Assembly: GCF_003347205.1 (NCBI RefSeq)
Contig: NZ_QQBJ01000028.1
Coordinates: 1 to 64,000, forward strand
DNA from: Mycolicibacterium moriokaense
GTDB lineage: Bacteria > Actinomycetota > Actinomycetes > Mycobacteriales > Mycobacteriaceae
Reading direction: 5' to 3'
DNA length: 64,000 nt
Positions 56,313 through 64,000 of this stretch are shown in pieces; the stretch's first letter is position 1; the number at the start of each line of letters is the position of its first letter. The notes under the pieces were generated by a model that saw nothing but the letters and a program-made list of their open reading frames with translations, was not told where the DNA came from and made no database searches. Made by a program: the position numbers and the translations under genes.

Positions 56313-57122
56313 TTACCGCGACATCTGTTCGGCGCGAAGGTCGGCGTGCATCTCCCACGGCGCCTGCGGCAGCACGTGTCCGGTTTCCAACAGCGACTTC
56401 AGATTCGACAGCACCGCCGCCCAACCCGCCGCGGCGGCTTCATAGTCCTTCGCGTCGGGGATGTCGTCGTGGGTCACGGTCAGCCTGACGATGTCGTGGT
56501 GGGCTTCGATGTCGAATCGCACCACCGATAGCGGGCCGGGTTGGTCGGCACCGCCGAACGTCATCACCAGCCGTCGCGGCGGCGTCGCCTCGATCACCTC
56601 GCCGGCGACGTCGACGATTTCCGTGCCGTCGGTGCGCCGATGTTCCCAGCGTGATCCCGGCTGCCAGTCGGAGACGTTGCTGTGGCCCCAGTAATCGGCG
56701 GTGAGGTCGGCGTCGATCAGTGCCTCCCATACCTTTTCGGGACTGCTGTGGATGTAGGTCACGTACACGAACGATGGTTTGGCTTCTGGTGCAGCCATGT
56801 GCGTCTCCTCTGCTCGTAGCTTCATCGATTGCAGCGCGTCAAGTCGGGAAAATTCGAACTCCTGTATCCAGCGGTGTGAGACCTCATGCAGCGGAACAGG
56901 ATTGAGATAGTGCAGTTTCTGCCGGCCCTGGCGCACGGTACTGATGAGATTGGCCGATTCGAGAACCGCCAGGTGCTGGCTCACCGACTGGCGCGCCATT
57001 TCGAGGTACTCGCACAACTGGCCGAGCGTCTGCCCGTTGTCCTGTCGGAGGCGATCCAGCAGCAGTCGACGGCCCGGGTCGGCCAGCGCCCGGAACACGT
57101 TGTCCATCTGGTCGTCCGCCAC
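56313..57122 (-). CDS. ArsR winged helix fused to SRPBCC/AHSA1 domain
   Basis: This 269-aa protein has two recognisable domains. Residues about 5-100 form an ArsR-type winged helix (FRALADPGRRLLLDRL, QLCEYLEMARQSVSQHLAVLE, RQGRQKLHYLNP). Residues about 115-255 form an AHSA1-type SRPBCC fold (FVYVTYIHSSPEKVWEALID, YWGHSNVSDWQPGSRWE, LTVTHDDIPD, GWAAVLSNLKSLLE) with a hydrophobic cavity. Elsewhere these are often two adjacent genes, so the fusion suggests a one-component sensor with a lipophilic ligand. The GTG at 57122 lies only 3 bp from a perfect 32-bp palindrome, consistent with a leaderless transcript and autorepression. ATG at MDNVF is an alternative start. Confidence 0.85.
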   Translation of the reverse strand: MADDQMDNVFRALADPGRRLLLDRLRQDNGQTLGQLCEYLEMARQSVSQHLAVLESANLISTVRQGRQKLHYLNPVPLHEVSHRWIQEFEFSRLDALQSMKLRAEETHMAAPEAKPSFVYVTYIHSSPEKVWEALIDADLTADYWGHSNVSDWQPGSRWEHRRTDGTEIVDVAGEVIEATPPRRLVMTFGGADQPGPLSVVRFDIEAHHDIVRLTVTHDDIPDAKDYEAAAAGWAAVLSNLKSLLETGHVLPQAPWEMHADLRAEQMSR

Positions 57123-57125
57123 TAC

Positions 57126-57157
57126 GACATTATGCAGGTATTTACCTGCATAATGTC
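57126..57157. promoter_or_regulatory. 32-bp perfect palindrome, ArsR-SRPBCC operator
   Basis: gacattatgcaggta and tacctgcataatgtc form perfect 15-bp arms around tt (57141-57142). Each arm contains CATAAT, a fair -10 hexamer, one for each direction. On the minus strand the -10 ends about 7 bp before the ArsR-SRPBCC GTG. Binding of the ArsR dimer here would block its own promoter and could affect ligA, 67 bp away. Confidence 0.8.
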
Positions 57158-57214
57158 AAACACGCAGGTGGTGAGCCAGGTCTGCGACGGTGGGGTGTCA
57201 CCGCCCTCCGATAG

Positions 57215-59329
<2,115 letters not shown>

Positions 59330-59331
59330 GC

Positions 59332-59997
59332 TCAGCGCACGATCGTCGCGACGATGCCGGCCAGGTAGCCCAGCCGCGCCACCTCCGACGGCCGGAACGC
59401 GGGACCGCCCGGCCGGCCCAGCACCACCGCGGTGTGCTGATCGCTCAGCGGCGCGGCGGCCAGCGTGGTGTCCATGTCCCGCCACACCTGGGGCACCCAG
59501 TCGGCGTCGCCGTCGAGTGCCTTCGCCGATTCCAGCGGTAGCCAGGGCACCTCGTTGGTGTGCGTCTCGGGAGCGCCGTGGCTGCCGACGATGCGATGAA
59601 TGCCCGACTCGGTCAGGCGCACGACGGTGCACCAGCCGACCCGCAACACCCTCGGTGCCTCATCGGCGAGCACCTGCAGCTTTGCGTGCTTGTCCGACGC
59701 AGCCGCGATGTGGTCGACCAACTCCAGCTCCCGATGCGCTTCCAGCAGGCCCGTGTGCGGCCGGATGCTGTCCACCCGCACCCCTTTGAGGTTCTCGGCC
59801 GCGGTGATGAGCATGTCGGGCATCGCCCCCGGCGGCAGCTCGACGATCAGGTCGTCGATCGCATAACCCGACCCGCGCTCCACCACGTCAAGCGACAGGA
59901 TGTCGGCGCCCACCGAGCCGAGCGCCACGGCCAGTGAGCCGAGGCTGCCCGGTCGGTCCTCCAGCTGGACCCGCAGCATGTACGAAGGCACGCGCAC
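59332..59997 (-). CDS. ACT-domain protein (Rv3013-like)
   Basis: This 221-aa protein has an N-terminal ACT domain (MLRVQLEDRPGSLGSLAVALGSVGADILSLDVV in parts, about residues 7-75), whose RPG turn usually binds an amino acid. A C-terminal region (about 100-220) of unknown role includes VLRVGWCTVVRL and YLAGIVATIVR. It corresponds to Rv3013. It lies between ligA and gatC, opposite to both, with a 63-bp shared promoter region to gatC. The effector amino acid is unknown. Confidence 0.85.
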   Translation of the reverse strand: MRVPSYMLRVQLEDRPGSLGSLAVALGSVGADILSLDVVERGSGYAIDDLIVELPPGAMPDMLITAAENLKGVRVDSIRPHTGLLEAHRELELVDHIAAASDKHAKLQVLADEAPRVLRVGWCTVVRLTESGIHRIVGSHGAPETHTNEVPWLPLESAKALDGDADWVPQVWRDMDTTLAAAPLSDQHTAVVLGRPGGPAFRPSEVARLGYLAGIVATIVR

Positions 59998-60060
59998 ACT
60001 GTTGCACAGGGGTACGGGGTCGGCATGCCGGCCTTTCGGCGATGACTAGGCTTTGATGCC

Positions 60061-60360
60061 GTGCCGCAGATCTCAAAAGACGAGGTGGCCCACCTCGCCC
60101 GCCTGGCCCGGCTGGCCCTGAGCGACGACGAGCTGGACAGCTTCGCCGGTCAGCTCGATGCCATCCTCGAGCATGTCGGCCAGATCCAGGCCGTCGACGT
60201 CACAGATGTCGAGGCCACCGACAACCCCCTGAAGTCGGTCAACGTCACCCGTCCGGATGTCGTCGAGCCGGGGCTGTCGCAGCAGGAGGCGCTGGACCAG
60301 GCGCCTGCGTCGGCCGAAGGGCGGTTCGCGGTGCCACGGATTCTGGGGGAGCCCGAGTGA
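60061..60360 (+). CDS. gatC: Glu/Asp-tRNA amidotransferase subunit C
   Basis: This 99-aa subunit stabilises GatA and GatB in the GatCAB complex, which converts Glu-tRNA(Gln) and Asp-tRNA(Asn) to the amide forms. Family sequence runs from [22 protein letters not shown] through [17 protein letters not shown] to the Pro-rich tail [11 protein letters not shown]. The GTG at 60061 fits, and an ATG two bases upstream (60056) is out of frame. The TGA overlaps the gatA GTG by four bases. Confidence 0.94.
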   Translation: MPQISKDEVAHLARLARLALSDDELDSFAGQLDAILEHVGQIQAVDVTDVEATDNPLKSVNVTRPDVVEPGLSQQEALDQAPASAEGRFAVPRILGEPE

Positions 60361-61844
60361 GCTCGAACGATTTGATCCGGCTCGACGGCGCGACCCTGGC
60401 GGCCAAGATCGCCGCCAAGGAGGTGTCGTCGGCGGAGCTGACCAAGGCGTGCCTGGACCGGATCGCCGAGACAGATGCTCGGTATCAGGCTTTCCTGCAT
60501 GTGGCCGAGGAGGAGGCCCTGGCCGCGGCCACCCGCGTCGATGCCGCCGTCGCGGCGGGAGAACAGCTTCCGTCGCCGCTCGCGGGTGTGCCGCTGGCGC
60601 TCAAGGACGTGTTCACCACCACGGACATGCCGACGACGTGCGGGTCGAAGATCCTCGAGGGTTGGACGTCGCCGTACGACTCGACGGTCGCGGTGCGGCT
60701 GCGGGCCGCGGGGATTCCGATCCTTGGCAAGACGAACATGGATGAGTTCGCGATGGGGTCGTCCACCGAGAACTCGGCCTACGGCCCGACGCGCAACCCG
60801 TGGGATGTCGATCGGGTGCCCGGAGGTTCTGGCGGCGGCAGCGCCGCGGCGCTGGCGGCGTTTCAGGCGCCGCTGGCCATCGGTTCGGACACCGGCGGGT
60901 CGATTCGGCAGCCCGCTGCGCTGACCGCAACCGTCGGCGTGAAACCGACCTACGGGACGGTGTCGCGTTACGGCCTGATCGCCTGTGCGTCGTCGCTGGA
61001 TCAGGGCGGTCCCTGTGCGCGCACGGTGCTCGACACCGCGCTGCTGCATCAGGTGATCGCCGGGCACGACCCGAAGGATTCGACATCGATCGACGCCGAT
61101 GTGCCCGACGTCGTCGCCGCCGCAAGGGCGGGTGCAGGCGGTGACCTGCGCGGCGTGAAAGTCGGGGTGGTCCGTCAGCTGCGCGGCGACGGCTACCAGC
61201 AGGGTGTGCTGACCTCGTTCAACGCGGCGGTGGACAAGCTCACCGAGCTGGGTGCCGAGGTGTCCGAAGTCGACTGCCCGCACTTCGACTTCTCGCTGCC
61301 CGCCTACTACCTGATCCTGCCGTCGGAGGTGTCGTCCAACCTGGCCCGCTTCGACGGCATGCGCTACGGCTTGCGGGTCGGCGATGACGGGACGCACAGT
61401 GCCGAAGAGGTGATGGCGCTGACGCGCGCGGCCGGTTTCGGCCCAGAAGTCAAGCGCCGCATCATGATCGGAACCTACGCGCTGTCGGCCGGCTACTACG
61501 ACGCGTACTACAACCAGGCGCAGAAGGTGCGCACGCTGATCGCCCGCGACCTCGACGAGGCCTACCAGAAGGTGGACGTCCTGGTGTCACCCGCGACGCC
61601 GACCACCGCCTTCCCGCTCGGCGAGAAGGTCGACGATCCGTTGGCGATGTACCTGTTCGACCTCTGCACGCTGCCGCTGAACCTGGCCGGCCACTGCGGA
61701 ATGTCGGTCCCGTCGGGCCTGTCCTCCGACGACAACCTGCCGGTAGGACTGCAGATCATGGCCCCCGCGCTCGCCGACGACAGGCTCTATCGCGTCGGCG
61801 CCGCCTATGAGGCAGCCAGGGGGCCGCTGCCGTCGGCCGTGTGA
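60357..61844 (+). CDS. gatA: Glu/Asp-tRNA amidotransferase subunit A
   Basis: This 495-aa amidase-signature glutaminase subunit carries the catalytic triad: Lys in LALKDVFTT (about residue 83), the cis-Ser in [12 protein letters not shown] (about 158) and the nucleophile Ser in [13 protein letters not shown] (about 182). It releases ammonia from glutamine or asparagine, which is channelled to GatB. The start is GTG 60357. In this genome, as in M. tuberculosis, pfkA separates it from gatB. Confidence 0.96.
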   Translation: MSSNDLIRLDGATLAAKIAAKEVSSAELTKACLDRIAETDARYQAFLHVAEEEALAAATRVDAAVAAGEQLPSPLAGVPLALKDVFTTTDMPTTCGSKILEGWTSPYDSTVAVRLRAAGIPILGKTNMDEFAMGSSTENSAYGPTRNPWDVDRVPGGSGGGSAAALAAFQAPLAIGSDTGGSIRQPAALTATVGVKPTYGTVSRYGLIACASSLDQGGPCARTVLDTALLHQVIAGHDPKDSTSIDADVPDVVAAARAGAGGDLRGVKVGVVRQLRGDGYQQGVLTSFNAAVDKLTELGAEVSEVDCPHFDFSLPAYYLILPSEVSSNLARFDGMRYGLRVGDDGTHSAEEVMALTRAAGFGPEVKRRIMIGTYALSAGYYDAYYNQAQKVRTLIARDLDEAYQKVDVLVSPATPTTAFPLGEKVDDPLAMYLFDLCTLPLNLAGHCGMSVPSGLSSDDNLPVGLQIMAPALADDRLYRVGAAYEAARGPLPSAV

Positions 61845-61874
61845 AGCCGGCGACTACCGGGCAAGATAGACGCC

Positions 61875-62906
61875 ATGCGTATCGGAGTCCTGACCGGAGG
61901 CGGCGACTGTCCTGGGCTGAATGCGGTGATCCGGGCGGTGGTCCGGACCTGCGACGTCCGCTACGGCTCGTCGGTGGTGGGGTTTCTGGACGGGTGGCGC
62001 GGCCTGCTCGAAGACCGCCGCATCCAGCTTCGCAACGACGACCGCAATGACCGCCTGCTCGCCAAGGGCGGCACGATGCTCGGCACGGCGCGGGTGCATC
62101 CCGACAAGCTGAAGGCCGGCCTCGACCAGATCAAGCAGACGCTGGACGACAACGGGATCGACGTGTTGATCCCGATCGGCGGGGAAGGCACGCTGACCGC
62201 CGCGCACTGGCTGTCCGACGAGAACGTCCCCGTCGTCGGGGTGCCCAAGACGATCGACAACGACATCGACTGCACCGATGTCACGTTCGGCCACGACACC
62301 GCCCTCGGTGTCGCGAGCGAAGCGATCGACCGGCTGCACAGCACCGCCGAGTCGCATCAGCGGGTGATGCTCGTCGAGGTGATGGGTCGCCACGCCGGCT
62401 GGATCGCGCTGAACGCCGGGCTGGCGTCGGGCGCACACATGACGTTGATCCCCGAGCAGCCGTTCGACGTCGAGGAGGTCTGCCGGCTGATCAAGCAGCG
62501 CTTCGTGCGCGGAGACGCGCACTTCATCTGCGTGGTCGCCGAGGGAGCCAAACCCGCGGAGGGCTCGATGAAGCTGCGTCAGGGCGGCATCGACGAGTTC
62601 GGCCACGAGAAGTTCACCGGCGTCGCGCAGCAGCTGGCTTACGAGGTCGAGAAGCGGATCAACAAAGAGGTGCGGGTGACCGTCCTCGGGCATGTGCAGC
62701 GCGGCGGCACGCCCACTCCGTACGACCGTGTGCTCGCGACCCGGTTCGGCGTCAACGCCGCCGACGCCGCCCATGCGGGGGAGTACGGGATGATGGTGTC
62801 GCTGCGCGGCCAGGAGATCGGCCGCGTGCCCTTGGCCGACGCCGTGCGCCAGCTGAAGCTGGTGCCGCAGAGCCGCTACGACGACGCTGCCGAGTTCTTC
62901 GGCTGA
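61875..62906 (+). CDS. pfkA: 6-phosphofructokinase
   Basis: This 343-aa phosphofructokinase has the nucleotide loop [25 protein letters not shown] (the Gly after Glu at the position that favours ATP over PPi), [20 protein letters not shown] (catalytic Asp region) and [14 protein letters not shown]. The Lys in PKTID occurs in the actinobacterial group that still uses ATP, as I recall, so an ATP-dependent enzyme of glycolysis is the best call. It corresponds to Rv3010c. It lies 30 bp after gatA and is followed by a palindromic repeat. Confidence 0.94.
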   Translation: MRIGVLTGGGDCPGLNAVIRAVVRTCDVRYGSSVVGFLDGWRGLLEDRRIQLRNDDRNDRLLAKGGTMLGTARVHPDKLKAGLDQIKQTLDDNGIDVLIPIGGEGTLTAAHWLSDENVPVVGVPKTIDNDIDCTDVTFGHDTALGVASEAIDRLHSTAESHQRVMLVEVMGRHAGWIALNAGLASGAHMTLIPEQPFDVEEVCRLIKQRFVRGDAHFICVVAEGAKPAEGSMKLRQGGIDEFGHEKFTGVAQQLAYEVEKRINKEVRVTVLGHVQRGGTPTPYDRVLATRFGVNAADAAHAGEYGMMVSLRGQEIGRVPLADAVRQLKLVPQSRYDDAAEFFG

Positions 62907-62915
62907 GTCCCCGGC

Positions 62916-62975
62916 GCGAGAAGACGCAAAATCGCACTTTTCGGCGCGATTGCGTGCGAGTTTGCGTCTGCTCGC
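62916..62975. repeat. Palindromic intergenic repeat, family 2, copy 2
   Basis: gcgagaagacgcaaaatcgc and onward (62916-62937) pairs with 62954-62975 at 20 of 22 positions across a 16-bp loop. It is the same family as 1895-1954. It sits between pfkA and gatB, so it could form a strong mRNA hairpin and partly terminate or stabilise the pfkA transcript. Confidence 0.8.
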
Positions 62976-63005
62976 GGGAAAACGTAACCCACTAGGATCG
63001 CCTGT

Positions 63006-64000
63006 ATGACCGCTGCATCCACCGCTGACCTGGTCGATTACGACGACGTCGTGGCACATTACGACCCGGTGCTGGGCCTCGAGGTGCATGTCGAGCTGTC
63101 CACCGCGACCAAGATGTTCTGCGGCTGCGCCAACCAGTTCGGGGCCGAGCCCAACACGCAGGTGTGCCCGACCTGCCTCGGGCTGCCCGGCTCGTTGCCG
63201 GTGCTCAACCAGGTCGCCGTCGAGTCGGCGATGCGCATCGGGCTGGCGCTCAACTGCGAAATCGTGTCGTGGTGCCGGTTCGCCCGGAAGAACTACTTCT
63301 ACCCGGACATGCCGAAGAACTACCAGATCTCGCAGTACGACGAGCCCATCGCCATCAACGGCTACCTCGACGTGCCCCTCGAAGACGGCACGACGTGGCG
63401 GGTCGAGATCGAGCGCGCGCACATGGAGGAGGACACCGGCAAGCTGACCCACCTGGGCAGTGATACCGGCCGCATCGAGGGTGCGACGACGTCGCTCATC
63501 GACTACAACCGCGCGGGTGTGCCGCTGATCGAGATCGTCACCAAGCCGATCGAGGGCACCGGTGAACGCGCACCCGAGATCGCGCGCGCCTATGTGACGG
63601 CGCTTCGGGACCTGCTGCGCGCATTGGAGGTCTCCGACGTTCGGATGGACCAGGGTTCGATGCGGTGCGACTCGAACGTCTCCCTCAAGCCGACCGGGGC
63701 GACGGAGTTCGGCACCCGCACCGAAACCAAGAACGTCAACTCGCTCAAGAGCGTCGAGGTCGCGGTCCGCTACGAGATGCGCAGGCAGGCAGCCGTTCTG
63801 GACTCCGGTGGCCGAGTTCACCAAGAAACTAGGCACTTTCACGAAGACGGCTACACCTCGCCTGGCCGCAGCAAGGAAACGGCAGAGGACTACCGCTACT
63901 TCCCCGAGCCCGATCTGGAGCCGATCGCACCCGATGCGGAACTGGTCGAGAAGCTGCGCGAGGGCATCCCGGAGTACCCGTGGTTGGCGCGCAAGCGGAT
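63006..64000 (+). CDS. gatB: Glu/Asp-tRNA amidotransferase subunit B, 5' part
   Basis: The first 331 codons of GatB are present; the gene runs off the window. This is the kinase/amidotransferase subunit that activates the misacylated aminoacyl end with ATP. Family motifs are [33 protein letters not shown] (with the zinc cysteines), [47 protein letters not shown] and [18 protein letters not shown]. Reading is intact up to the window edge. The ATG at 63006 begins the family sequence. Confidence 0.96.
   Translation, partial: MTAASTADLVDYDDVVAHYDPVLGLEVHVELSTATKMFCGCANQFGAEPNTQVCPTCLGLPGSLPVLNQVAVESAMRIGLALNCEIVSWCRFARKNYFYPDMPKNYQISQYDEPIAINGYLDVPLEDGTTWRVEIERAHMEEDTGKLTHLGSDTGRIEGATTSLIDYNRAGVPLIEIVTKPIEGTGERAPEIARAYVTALRDLLRALEVSDVRMDQGSMRCDSNVSLKPTGATEFGTRTETKNVNSLKSVEVAVRYEMRRQAAVLDSGGRVHQETRHFHEDGYTSPGRSKETAEDYRYFPEPDLEPIAPDAELVEKLREGIPEYPWLARKR

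Noticed and set aside
61854-63842. A 662-codon open frame on the minus strand across pfkA and gatB
   Set aside because: Both plus-strand genes are certain by motif. The antisense frame is an effect of high GC in third positions and shows no domain.

Overview
The window is high-GC actinobacterial DNA. Its backbone has the gene order I recall for Mycobacterium tuberculosis Rv3043c to Rv3009c, read in reverse: ctaD, serB2, ABC ATPase, NUDIX, echA17, methyltransferases, TB22.2-like, PQQ-type lipoprotein, acetyltransferase, methylglucose-lipopolysaccharide (MGLP) genes, fixA/fixB, OlsB/PlsC-like acyltransferases, iscS, mnmA, lipoprotein, MetE-like, ligA, ACT protein, gatC, gatA, pfkA, gatB. The PE/PPE/esx cluster found beside mnmA in M. 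tuberculosis is absent, and polyol and peptide uptake loci are present. Together these point to a fast-growing environmental Mycobacterium (Mycolicibacterium type). The assignment rests on remembered gene order and protein families; no search was run.

Layout. 1-9.6 kb: backbone with small lesions (ctaD tail deletion and frameshift, truncated echA17, repeat-coded serB2 N-terminus) and an inserted MocR/YczE pair. 9.6-11.1 kb: an AgcS amino-acid symporter. 11.3-13.4 kb: backbone lipoprotein and acetyltransferase. 13.4-29.6 kb: a 16-kb accessory block inside the MGLP neighbourhood. It holds two exported proteins bounded by a 26-bp direct repeat, a ten-gene peptide-type ABC and catabolic operon (decarboxylase, NagB-like, FGGY kinase, class III aminotransferase, M20 hydrolase) with a divergent GntR regulator, and an ArsR/MFS efflux pair. 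29.6-33.2 kb: MGLP genes of the Rv3030-Rv3032 type. 33.5-35.3 kb: ETF. 35.3-47.6 kb: a polyol locus that closely resembles the D-threitol/erythritol locus described in M. smegmatis. 47.6-53.4 kb: backbone. 53.5-57.1 kb: exported protein, CoA ligase, YjbR and an ArsR-SRPBCC fusion. 57.2-64 kb: ligA, ACT, gatCA, pfkA, gatB.

How genes work together. In the threitol/erythritol locus a Tat-type lipoprotein, two permeases and two different ATPases import the polyol. An SDR and a zinc dehydrogenase oxidise it to erythrulose, a DhaK-DhaL kinase phosphorylates it, and an RpiB-like isomerase yields erythrose 4-phosphate. A SorC-type regulator faces a pair of near-identical operator-like repeats. The 14.9-26.4 kb operon has no pathway I recognise. 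Its enzymes suggest uptake and breakdown of a conjugated amino-sugar or amino-acid compound, and it is the best candidate here for an undescribed system.

Two dispersed palindromic repeat families lie in intergenic spaces: family 1 at 13389 and 30858, family 2 at 1895 and 62916. No tRNA, rRNA, CRISPR array, transposase or integrase was seen.
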